From Bordetella parapertussis (GTDB lineage: Bacteria; Pseudomonadota; Gammaproteobacteria; Burkholderiales; Burkholderiaceae_B), in assembly GCA_945897365.1 (NCBI GenBank), contig CAMDFD010000004.1, forward strand, positions 165,350 to 229,349: DNA of 64,000 nucleotides. The letters are read 5' to 3'. The notes beneath the pieces are model-generated. The model did not search any database, was not told the DNA's origin, and was given only the letters and a program-made list of their open reading frames with translations. This document shows, in pieces, positions 16,089 to 23,790 of the stretch; positions within the stretch are counted from its first letter, which is position 1; each line of letters opens with the position of its first letter. Position numbers and translations under genes: made by a program.

Positions 16089-17855
16089 TTACTTCGCCTT
16101 AGGCACTTTACCCGTCATCGGCGGCATCAAAAAGTCAAAATCGACACCTTTGTCTGCCTGGGTGACGGTCTCGAGGAACAGCTTGCGATAGCCACGCTGT
16201 GCGGTCGGGATCACGACAGGCTTGGCCGCGCGTCGCTTAGCGAGCTCTTCGTCGCTGACCAGCAACGCCAGCTCACGATTTGCAACACTCAATCGGATAC
16301 GGTCACCGTTTTGCACATACGCCAAAGGTCCGCCAATCGCAGACTCCGGAGTCACGTGCAACACGATTGTGCCAAAGGCCGTGCCGCTCATGCGACCATC
16401 GGAGATCCGCACGATGTCCTTGACGCCTGCCTTGGCCAGCTTTTTAGGGATCGGCATATAACCCGCCTCGGGCATCGTCGCCCCCTTGGGACCAATATGC
16501 TTGAGTACCAAAATATCCTCTGCGGTCACATCCAGATCCAGCAAGTCAATTCGGTTTGCCATGTCTTCGAGGTTTTCAAACACCACTGCACGACCCTCGT
16601 GTTCCATCAGTTTGGGATCTGCCGCCGACTGCTTGATAATCGCTCCGCCTGGCGCGAGATTGCCCTGCAACACCGCGATACCACCTTGTGGGTAGATGGG
16701 ATTGCTCGCGGTACGCACCACGTCTTGTTTGAAACCAGGACCTGCGGCTTCGATTTCCTCACCAAGCGTGCGCCCGGTCACAGTCATCGCATCCAGGTGT
16801 AGCAACGGCTTGAGCTCACGCAACAAGGTTGCCATGCCGCCTGCATGATGGAAGTCTTCCATGTAGTGCTGACCCGAGGGCTTGAGATCCAGCAGCACGG
16901 GCGTGTCACGACCCATGCGATCAAGTGCCTTAAGATCCATTTCCAAGCCCATCCGACCAGCAATCGCGGTCAAATGGATGATGGCATTGGTTGAGCCACC
17001 AATCGCAAGCAACACGCGCATGGCGTTCTCAAATGCTTTCTCCGTCAGGACCTTGTCGATCGTTAAACGCTTACGTGCGATTTCGACCGCCAGCGCACCG
17101 CTGTGCTCTGCGACGCGAATGCGATCAGCTGTGACGGCCGGAGGCGATGCACCGCCCGGAACGGTCATGCCAAGGGCCTCTGCGATACAGGCCATGGTAC
17201 TGGCAGTCCCCATGACTGAACAGGTCCCCACGCTAGCCACCAGCTGACTATTCACATCCGCGATTTCTTCGGCGTCGATTTCCTCTGCGCGGAACTTACC
17301 CCAATAACGTCGGCAATCCGTACAGGCACCGACGCGCTCACTACGATGCGAACCGGTCAGCATCGAACCCGTGATTAACTGCACTGCGGGCAGACCTGCC
17401 GAGGCTGCACCCATCAACTGCGCAGGGACTGTTTTGTCACAGCCACCAATTAACACCACGGCATCCATCGGCTGAGCACGCAACAACTCCTCGGTGTCCA
17501 TCGACATCAGGTTGCGCAAATACATACTGGTGGGATTGGAAAAGCTCTCGTGAATCGAGATCGTCGGAAAATCCATCGGCAGACCACCGGCTAGCATGAT
17601 GCCGCGCTTGACGGCTTCGATCAGCTGGGGCGCATTGCCATGACAGGGGTTGTACGCGCTCCCCGTGTTGGTGATGCCAACGACGGGCCGCTCAAGTGCT
17701 GAGTCGGTATAGCCAGCACCCTTAATGAACGCTTTACGCAAAAACAAAGAAAAGCCACGGTCGCCATAGTTCGCCAGGCCTTTGGACATTCCTTCGCTAC
17801 TCGCGGCGGGATTAAGCGAATGGCCTTTGTTTTCTTTGTTTTTGTCGTCTGACAT
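16089..17855 (-). CDS. IlvD/Edd-family dehydratase, probably for a sugar acid
   Basis: A 588-residue Fe-S dehydratase. Three cysteines that would hold the cluster are visible: C71 (NPCHGNAP), C139 (GGCDKTVP) and C212 (GTCSVMGTAS). Their spacing of 68 and 73 residues is the same as I recall for the [2Fe-2S] L-arabinonate dehydratase (59, 127, 200), which favours a sugar-acid dehydratase over dihydroxyacid dehydratase IlvD. A basic, low-complexity N-terminus of about 20 residues precedes the domain. The SDR gene lies 79 bases upstream on the same strand, so the pair may act on a hydroxy or sugar acid. The exact substrate is not clear. Confidence 0.85.
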   Translation of the reverse strand: MSDDKNKENKGHSLNPAASSEGMSKGLANYGDRGFSLFLRKAFIKGAGYTDSALERPVVGITNTGSAYNPCHGNAPQLIEAVKRGIMLAGGLPMDFPTISIHESFSNPTSMYLRNLMSMDTEELLRAQPMDAVVLIGGCDKTVPAQLMGAASAGLPAVQLITGSMLTGSHRSERVGACTDCRRYWGKFRAEEIDAEEIADVNSQLVASVGTCSVMGTASTMACIAEALGMTVPGGASPPAVTADRIRVAEHSGALAVEIARKRLTIDKVLTEKAFENAMRVLLAIGGSTNAIIHLTAIAGRMGLEMDLKALDRMGRDTPVLLDLKPSGQHYMEDFHHAGGMATLLRELKPLLHLDAMTVTGRTLGEEIEAAGPGFKQDVVRTASNPIYPQGGIAVLQGNLAPGGAIIKQSAADPKLMEHEGRAVVFENLEDMANRIDLLDLDVTAEDILVLKHIGPKGATMPEAGYMPIPKKLAKAGVKDIVRISDGRMSGTAFGTIVLHVTPESAIGGPLAYVQNGDRIRLSVANRELALLVSDEELAKRRAAKPVVIPTAQRGYRKLFLETVTQADKGVDFDFLMPPMTGKVPKAK

Positions 17856-17934
17856 GGATCACACCTGAAATGAAATGGATGAAATGATTAAATCAAAATA
17901 ACTGTATTCAATTGACAGCACGAAGTGAGTTAAA

Positions 17935-18714
17935 TCAAAGTGTACCGGGATAAATACCGCCATCCAGCACAAGGTTTTGACCCGTCATAAAACCGGAACT
18001 CGCGCTACACAAAAACGCACAGGCTTGGCCAAACTCAGCCGTCGTGCCAAAGCGCTTAGCAGGAACCACCGCCATACGTGCTGTCAAAATCTCATCGACC
18101 GTCTGACCACTATCTTTGGCGCGTGCTGCCGCAGTTTGCAAAATACGATCCGTCGCAAAAGGACCTGGCAAGAGATTATTAATCGTCACATTATGCGAAA
18201 TAATCTGACGCGCTAGGCCCGCCACAAAACCAGTCAACCCTGCGCGTGCACCGTTTGACATGCCCAAGCTTTCGATCGGATGCTTGACCGAGGCCGAGGT
18301 GATGTTAACGATGCGACCAAACTTGCGCGCGATCATCTTGTCGACCGTCGCACGAATCAGCTCGATCGGGGTCAACATATTGGCGTCCACCGCGGCGATC
18401 CAGTCCTCACGGCTCCAGTCACGAAAATCGCCAGGCTTAGGTCCGCCAGCATTGGTCACGAGAATGTCGGGGTCTGGGCAGATCGCCAACACTTTGGCGC
18501 GTCCCTCGGGCGTTGTGATATCGGTGGCAACGGTTGTTACCTTGACGCCCGTCTCGGAGCGAATCGCCGCAGCCGCAGCCTCAAGCGCCTCTTGACCTCT
18601 CGCGAGCATCACCAGCTCGACGCCCTCGCGCGCGAGTTGTTGAGCACAGCCCAAACCCAAACCCTTGCTTGATGCACATACGATTGCACGACGACCACGA
18701 ATGCCTAAGTCCAT
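17935..18714 (-). CDS. SDR-family protein with altered active site
   Basis: A 259-residue Rossmann-fold protein of the short-chain dehydrogenase/reductase family. The nucleotide motif reads CASSKGLGLGCA instead of the usual TGxxxGxG, NAGG is kept, and the catalytic Ser region is ITSASV. Where the YxxxK motif should stand the sequence is MSNGARAGLTG, so Tyr is Ser and Lys is Arg. This fits the atypical FabG-like subgroup that lacks a perfect catalytic tetrad. It may use another mechanism or have another role. It is probably co-transcribed with the dehydratase gene downstream. Confidence 0.85.
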   Translation of the reverse strand: MDLGIRGRRAIVCASSKGLGLGCAQQLAREGVELVMLARGQEALEAAAAAIRSETGVKVTTVATDITTPEGRAKVLAICPDPDILVTNAGGPKPGDFRDWSREDWIAAVDANMLTPIELIRATVDKMIARKFGRIVNITSASVKHPIESLGMSNGARAGLTGFVAGLARQIISHNVTINNLLPGPFATDRILQTAAARAKDSGQTVDEILTARMAVVPAKRFGTTAEFGQACAFLCSASSGFMTGQNLVLDGGIYPGTL

Positions 18715-18821
18715 GTTTTTTCTCCTAAGTTTTTATTGTATTTGGTTGATACAGCAGCTTAATTCAAAAGAGGTGCGCGAGTTTGGCCATCGTGCTCATG
18801 ATTGCAAGAATGAATGTACAT

Positions 18822-18856
18822 AAAAACGGCGATACAACCCTGAAGTTGAACCGCCG
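18822..18856 (-). terminator. Probable Rho-independent terminator of ssb
   Basis: On the minus strand CGGCG and CGCCG pair around an inner CAAC/GTTG stem, and the outer stem is followed by TTTTTATG. It lies 46 bases after the ssb stop codon. The stem is interrupted by a three-base internal bulge on each side. Confidence 0.5.
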
Positions 18857-18901
18857 AATCCGAACTATCTATCACCCTAAAACAAGAACTAACAATACCC
18901 A

Positions 18902-19384
18902 TTAAAAAGGAATGTCGTCATCCATATCAGTCAGATTAGCGCCACTCGCCGCTGGAGCCGCTGGGCGCTGCGCCTGAGCTGCGCGGGCTGCTGGACGAGG
19001 CGCACTTTCGCCACCACCGCCACCGCCCATTGCGCCACCGTCGCCAACATCACGACCGCCGAGCATTTGCATCTGATCTGCCACAACCTCAGTCGTGTAT
19101 TGATCGACGCCTTCTTTGTTCTGCCATTTGCGAGTTTTCAGACGGCCCTCGATGTACATAGGGCGGCCTTTTTTCATGTACTCACCAACGACCTCGGCCA
19201 GACGGTTGTAAAACACCACGCGGTGCCATTCCGTTTCTTCGCGGCGCTCACCCGTCGCTTTATCTTTCCAGCTGCTGGTGGTTGCAACCGACACGTTACA
19301 AATGGCGCCGCCGTCTGGGCTATAGCGGACTTCTGGGTCACGCCCAAGGTTGCCAACGAGTATTACTTTATTGACCGATGCCAT
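18902..19384 (-). CDS. ssb: Single-stranded DNA-binding protein
   Basis: A 160-residue protein that coats single-stranded DNA during replication and repair. The OB fold covers about 1-110 (MASVNKVILVGNLGRDPEVR, then WHRVVFYNRLAEV and YIEGRLKTRKW). A Gly/Ala/Pro-rich linker follows, and the acidic tip DMDDDIPF that recruits partner proteins ends it. The length is normal. In betaproteobacteria, as I remember, ssb usually follows an MFS gene that is divergent from uvrA; here both are present but a LysR/TauD/Bug cassette separates them. Confidence 0.97.
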   Translation of the reverse strand: MASVNKVILVGNLGRDPEVRYSPDGGAICNVSVATTSSWKDKATGERREETEWHRVVFYNRLAEVVGEYMKKGRPMYIEGRLKTRKWQNKEGVDQYTTEVVADQMQMLGGRDVGDGGAMGGGGGGESAPRPAARAAQAQRPAAPAASGANLTDMDDDIPF

Positions 19385-19504
19385 GCCGATCTCCGTTTTA
19401 AAAAATGTATTAATTCATTCATGCCCGGTGGGGCTCGTTCCAGACGTCATCATCGCCTAACTGATCATTCAGCGCTAGACGCAAAACTACGCATTTCAGA
19501 CAGT

Positions 19505-20440
19505 TTACGGCACGTTTTGATAGGCATGCCAGTCTGCGGCGGCAAACCATTGTCTTAAAAAGTCCAAAAATGTCCGCACGCGGACAGGCAGATTTTTTCG
19601 GCTGGGGAAAACTACATAAATATCAACCCCTACGGGGCGAAACTGCGGCAAAACACTGACCAAACGGCCCTCTTGGAGATCCTGCATCACCATATAAGTA
19701 GGGTGCATGGAAATCCCGTGGCCAAGCAGGGCGGCATGGCGTAACGGTTCGCCATAATTAGCCCGGATCGACCCATGCACGCGCACCGCCGTTTTTCCGA
19801 TCGTCTCTTTTCCTTGTGCTTCGCCCATAAACGTCCAGATATTCGTGGGAGACTTCAAGGCATGCACCATGCATTCATGTTTGGCTAAATCCGCGATCGT
19901 TTGCGGCATCCCACGGCGGTTTAGATAATCAGGCGAAGCAACCAGCAGCTGTGGCACCACCGCAAGGCGCTGCGCCACCTGCGAGGTGTCCTTAAGGGAG
20001 GTCGCGATCCGCACCGACATATCGAGCCCTTCGGTAACGAGGTCAGTGCGTCCATCGTCCAGATAAAGAACCACCTGGATGTCGGGGTGCGCTGAGGAAA
20101 ATGCCGTGATGATCGGGACTAAATGAAACGCACCGAACGAAGGTGGTGCCCCGAGCCTGAGCATGCCCTTGGGCTCTTTGACGGACTGGCGGACCGCAGC
20201 GTCGATGTTGTCAACCCGGTCAAGCAGCTCACGGCCGTTCTCAAGCAAGGATAGTCCGGACTCGGTCAGGCTCACGCTTTTGGTTGTTCGGGTCAGAAGC
20301 TGGACACCCAAGGACTGTTCGAGCCAGGCGATATGCTTGGTCACGTTGCCTTTGGCCATGCCGAGGCGCTGGGCTGCGCCCGAAAAGCTCAGGCCCTGTG
20401 CCACCTCGATAAAAACCTCGATCGCTCTGAGTTTGTCCAT
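19505..20440 (-). CDS. LysR-family transcriptional regulator
   Basis: A 311-residue regulator. The N-terminal winged helix-turn-helix covers about 1-60 (MDKLRAIEVFIEVAQGLSFSG, RLGMAKGNVTKHIAWLE), and a PBP2-type effector domain follows from about 90. It is transcribed divergently from the dioxygenase gene 125 bases away, the normal arrangement for a LysR regulator and its target; the probable target is the TauD-like dioxygenase with the Bug receptor. The inducer is unknown. Confidence 0.9.
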   Translation of the reverse strand: MDKLRAIEVFIEVAQGLSFSGAAQRLGMAKGNVTKHIAWLEQSLGVQLLTRTTKSVSLTESGLSLLENGRELLDRVDNIDAAVRQSVKEPKGMLRLGAPPSFGAFHLVPIITAFSSAHPDIQVVLYLDDGRTDLVTEGLDMSVRIATSLKDTSQVAQRLAVVPQLLVASPDYLNRRGMPQTIADLAKHECMVHALKSPTNIWTFMGEAQGKETIGKTAVRVHGSIRANYGEPLRHAALLGHGISMHPTYMVMQDLQEGRLVSVLPQFRPVGVDIYVVFPSRKNLPVRVRTFLDFLRQWFAAADWHAYQNVP

Positions 20441-20473
20441 AATGACTAAGATTGTACGATGATTGTTTCCATT

Positions 20474-20486
20474 TTGAGAACACTCA
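20474..20486. promoter_or_regulatory. Candidate LysR-type binding site (T-N11-A)
   Basis: TTGAGAACACTCA contains the inverted repeat TGAG-AACA-CTCA and fits the T-N11-A rule. It lies in the 125-base divergent region between the LysR gene and the dioxygenase gene, 33 bases before the LysR start. T-N11-A motifs are frequent by chance, so this is only a candidate. Confidence 0.35.
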
Positions 20487-20565
20487 TTTCACAATTCAAC
20501 GCTATTACGCGCAGCGCTAAACCGCTAGACTCACATAAGTTAAAAACATAAAGTGGGGAGCTCTC

Positions 20566-21441
20566 ATGCAAGTGACACCTAGTGGACAGGGCCTCGGCGC
20601 GCGAGTTGAGGGGTTTGATATTTCCCAGCCCCTTTCGCACGAACATTACAAAGAAATCGAAGGCCTTTTAGGTCAATACGGTGTTTTGTGTTTCAAAAAG
20701 CAGAACCTGACAGGCCAACAACTCAAAGAATTCAGCAGCAAGTTTGGCACCCTAGAAGTCAACGTCGCCAATATGTATCAGGAACCCGGTCATCCCGAGG
20801 TGATGATTCTGTCCAATAAAAAAGTCGACGGTAAGCCGATCGGACTCGGAGATGCGGGACAAGACTGGCACACGGATATGTCCTATAGCAAGATGATCGC
20901 CTTTACCAATGTGTTGTATGGCCTTGAAATCCCGCATCGCGATGGTCAGCCGCTAGGCGGTACTGAATTTTCAAATATGCGCGCGGCCTATCTCGCCCTG
21001 CCCGAAGAGCTCAAGAAAAAGCTTGATGGCATGACGGTGCTGCATGATTTCAATAAGTTCTGGGAAAATATGCGCAAGCAACCAGGCTGCACCCGTCCGC
21101 CCTTAACGGAGGCGCAACTCAAAGCCAAACCGCCTGTTTCGCACCCACTCTTTTTGACGCATCCGATTACGGGCGAAAAGATTTTGTATGCCAACCCGGG
21201 TTATTCGATCCAGATTAATGAGTTGCCAAAACAAGAGAGCGACGAGATTCTGGCGTTTTTATTCGCGCACCAGTTGCAACCACAGTTTCGATATCAGCAC
21301 CGCTGGACGGCGGGGGACGTGCTGATGTGGGACAACATGGGCACGATCCACAATGCTGTTGCCGATTATGGTCCTGATGAGTACCGCTTTATCAAGCGTT
21401 GCCAAGTCATGGCGGATCGGTATTTTCCCTTAGCGGCGTAG
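20566..21441 (+). CDS. TauD/TfdA-family 2-oxoglutarate and Fe(II)-dependent dioxygenase
   Basis: A 291-residue enzyme that couples oxidative decarboxylation of 2-oxoglutarate to hydroxylation of a substrate. The iron ligands are H102 and D104 in WHTDMSY and H262 in GTIHNAVADY; an Arg in YRFIKRCQV would hold the 2-oxoglutarate carboxylate. The start ATG 20566 has the ribosome site GGGGAG seven bases upstream. Taurine, aryloxyacetates and similar acids are known substrates in the family, but none can be chosen here. A Bug receptor gene follows 56 bases downstream, so uptake and oxidation of one small carboxylate is a reasonable inference. Confidence 0.9.
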   Translation: MQVTPSGQGLGARVEGFDISQPLSHEHYKEIEGLLGQYGVLCFKKQNLTGQQLKEFSSKFGTLEVNVANMYQEPGHPEVMILSNKKVDGKPIGLGDAGQDWHTDMSYSKMIAFTNVLYGLEIPHRDGQPLGGTEFSNMRAAYLALPEELKKKLDGMTVLHDFNKFWENMRKQPGCTRPPLTEAQLKAKPPVSHPLFLTHPITGEKILYANPGYSIQINELPKQESDEILAFLFAHQLQPQFRYQHRWTAGDVLMWDNMGTIHNAVADYGPDEYRFIKRCQVMADRYFPLAA

Positions 21442-21497
21442 CGCGACGGGTGAGCGGACTGTTAAGCTCATCTCACTATTTCATATCAGGAAGACAA

Positions 21498-22475
21498 ATG
21501 AAAAAATTAATCCTTGGCGCCTGCCTAGCACTGACCACAGCATTGCCTCTGACAAGCGCGGCGCAGAGCACCACCTATCCCAATCAAACCGTCAAAATGC
21601 TGATCGGGTTTGCCGCAGGCGGCCCTACCGACGTAATCGGCCGCCTTTTGGCCCAACACATGACGACGGATCTGGGCCAGTCGGTTGTGGTGGAAAACCG
21701 CACAGGTGCCAACTCCCTGATCGCCACGCGCGAAGTCGCCAAGGCCAAGCCTGACGGGTATACCGTGTTGTTCGCTTCACTCTCGCACAACGTCAACAAA
21801 CTCTTGTTGGGTGACAAGTCTGATTACGATCCACTCAAAAGCTTTGCGCCTATTTCATTAGTCGCCAACTTGCCCTTGGTTATCGTGACTGCGTATGACT
21901 CACCATACAAAAACCTCAAAGACTTGCTCGACAAAGCTAAAAGCGCGCCAGAGGCCATCAGCTACGGCTCTGCTGGCAATGGTGGCTCGGCTCACCTCGC
22001 AGGGGCAATGATGGGCACCATGGCAAATGTCAAAATGACCCATGTTCCGTTTCGTGGCAATGCTCCTGCATTGACCGAGGTGATGTCAGGCCGCGTATCC
22101 TTCATGTTTTACCCAATGGTCGGCATCGCAGGTCATGTTGAAAGCAAGCGGATCCGTGTTTTAGCGGTCGGCTCCTCACAGCCCATGCCTGAGTTCCCAG
22201 GCGTGCCCACCATGAACGCCTCTGGCTTTCCAGGCTTTGAACAAACAGCGCCTTGGATCGGCATGTTGGCGCCAGCCGGCACCCCACAACCCATTGTGGA
22301 CAAGCTGAACGCATCAATCAAAAAAGCCATGGCCAACCCAGAAGTCATCAAGCGCATGAAAGACCTGGGAGCGCAACCCGTCGGTGACACCCCCGCCGAG
22401 TTCCGCCAATTTCTGGTCAAGGACATTGAGCGTTGGGATCGTGTGATCAAGGCTTCTGGTATCAAAGCTGATTAA
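21498..22475 (+). CDS. Bug-family (TTT) periplasmic substrate-binding protein
   Basis: A 325-residue periplasmic receptor with a signal peptide of about 23 residues (MKKLILGACLALTTALPLTS, cut before AQS). The mature protein begins with YPNQTVKMLIGFAAGGPTDV, the Bug signature that binds a carboxylate through two water molecules, and later has SYGSAGNGGSAHLAGAMM. I chose ATG 21498 because it opens the signal peptide and has an AGGAAG ribosome site; the frame also extends upstream to 21399 without need. Genes for the TctA/TctB membrane parts are not nearby, as is common for the many orphan Bug proteins of Burkholderiales. The ligand is unknown. Confidence 0.93.
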   Translation: MKKLILGACLALTTALPLTSAAQSTTYPNQTVKMLIGFAAGGPTDVIGRLLAQHMTTDLGQSVVVENRTGANSLIATREVAKAKPDGYTVLFASLSHNVNKLLLGDKSDYDPLKSFAPISLVANLPLVIVTAYDSPYKNLKDLLDKAKSAPEAISYGSAGNGGSAHLAGAMMGTMANVKMTHVPFRGNAPALTEVMSGRVSFMFYPMVGIAGHVESKRIRVLAVGSSQPMPEFPGVPTMNASGFPGFEQTAPWIGMLAPAGTPQPIVDKLNASIKKAMANPEVIKRMKDLGAQPVGDTPAEFRQFLVKDIERWDRVIKASGIKAD

Positions 22476-22486
22476 ATGGTGATCAA

Positions 22487-22510
22487 CTCCGCACAGCCGC
22501 CTGTGCGGAG
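22487..22510. terminator. Hairpin between convergent genes
   Basis: CTCCGCACAG-CCGC-CTGTGCGGAG is a perfect 10-base stem 11 bases after the Bug gene stop and 4 bases before the end of the convergent MFS gene. It has no clear T run on either strand, so it may act as a weak bidirectional terminator or a 3' end stabiliser. Confidence 0.55.
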
Positions 22511-22514
22511 CTAT

Positions 22515-23705
22515 TTAGTGCTTCTGTCCCAGCGGCTTTAAACCCCAAGTCACCATAAGCCATAAAGCCGCGAGTCCACAGGACGCCCAAAAAACGCTGC
22601 TCGTGCCGCCCAAAACGGCGAGCGAGCCGCCCAACATCCCGCCTAAAAACAAACCTGCGGCCTGGGAGGTGTTGTAGAGACCAAGGGCCAACCCCTTGAG
22701 CTCAGGGGGCGCGACGCGTGAAACGAGCGAAGGTTGTAGGGCCTCGAGCACGTTGAACATGACAAAAAATCCAGTGAGTCCGAATGCCAACAAATAAAAA
22801 TTGTGGCTCGCCCAAGGTAAAAACGCACATACAACCACCAAACCTGAAACGGCCATCCGCAACATCGCGCGATGGGCACGCCGCTTTTCTGCGACGAATA
22901 TCGCGGGCACCATGAACACAAAGGAGCCAAAAATTACGGGTAAATACACCTTCCAAAGCTCTGCGGCATCCAGATTTCCTAATTTGAGGAATAGCGGCGG
23001 AATCACCACAAACATCGCGATCTGGATCAGGTGAAGGCAAAACACACCAAAATTGAGTCTCAACAAATCTGTGTGAGTAAGCACTTGCATCGGACGAGCA
23101 GGATGCAAAGGCTTGGGCGTCGGCGCCACAACGGGAACGACAAAACGAGCGACCGCGAGACAAACCACGCCCAAAAGGGCGATTGTCCAGAACAAACCCG
23201 CCAATCCGGTCGCACCCACAATCAAGGGCGCGATCACCAAGGATAAGGCAAAGGACAAACCAATCGACCCGCCCACCATGGCCATGGCACGGGTCCGGAC
23301 CTCAGGTCGAGTCGCATCCGCGAGCCAAGCCGTCACGGCCGCAGAAATGGCGCCGGAACCCTGAATCGCCCGACCGATCGTGACCCAGAAAATATCGTCC
23401 GACAAGGCACAGACCACGCTACCGGCGATAAACAGACACAGTCCGGCTAGCACCACCGGACGACGCCCCCATCGGTCCGAGGCCAGACCAAAAGGGATTT
23501 GCATGAATGCCTGCGTCAAACCATACATCCCCAAGGCCACACCGATCCACAAGGGATCATGACCCCCTTTAAGTCCCTGTGCCGCCACGGCAAACACGGG
23601 CAACAGCAGAAATAAGCCGAGCATCCGCGCGGCAAACAAGCTGGCTAAGGCCATGCTGGCACGGCGTTCGGTCGGGGTCAGAGATAAAGGCGTCGGTTCG
23701 GACAT
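22515..23705 (-). CDS. MFS transporter
   Basis: A 396-residue permease with about twelve hydrophobic helices and the MFS motif between helices 2 and 3 (FGLASDRWGRRPVVL). The start was placed at ATG 23705 (MSEPTPLSLTPTERRAS). It is divergent from uvrA with an 85-base gap, an arrangement I recall as common in betaproteobacteria. Substrate unknown; a drug/proton antiporter is likely from the general pattern. Confidence 0.9.
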   Translation of the reverse strand: MSEPTPLSLTPTERRASMALASLFAARMLGLFLLLPVFAVAAQGLKGGHDPLWIGVALGMYGLTQAFMQIPFGLASDRWGRRPVVLAGLCLFIAGSVVCALSDDIFWVTIGRAIQGSGAISAAVTAWLADATRPEVRTRAMAMVGGSIGLSFALSLVIAPLIVGATGLAGLFWTIALLGVVCLAVARFVVPVVAPTPKPLHPARPMQVLTHTDLLRLNFGVFCLHLIQIAMFVVIPPLFLKLGNLDAAELWKVYLPVIFGSFVFMVPAIFVAEKRRAHRAMLRMAVSGLVVVCAFLPWASHNFYLLAFGLTGFFVMFNVLEALQPSLVSRVAPPELKGLALGLYNTSQAAGLFLGGMLGGSLAVLGGTSSVFWASCGLAALWLMVTWGLKPLGQKH

Positions 23706-23790
23706 CAAGGACTTGAATCAGAGTGAAGGGCTATGCGACGATTGTTGCACCAGCACGGTATATTACCAAGTTGGCTTTCAAAAACGTGTC

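Noticed and set aside
23706..23790. LexA box expected in front of uvrA
   Set aside because: No CTGT-N8-ACAG pattern and no convincing -35/-10 pair could be found in this gap.
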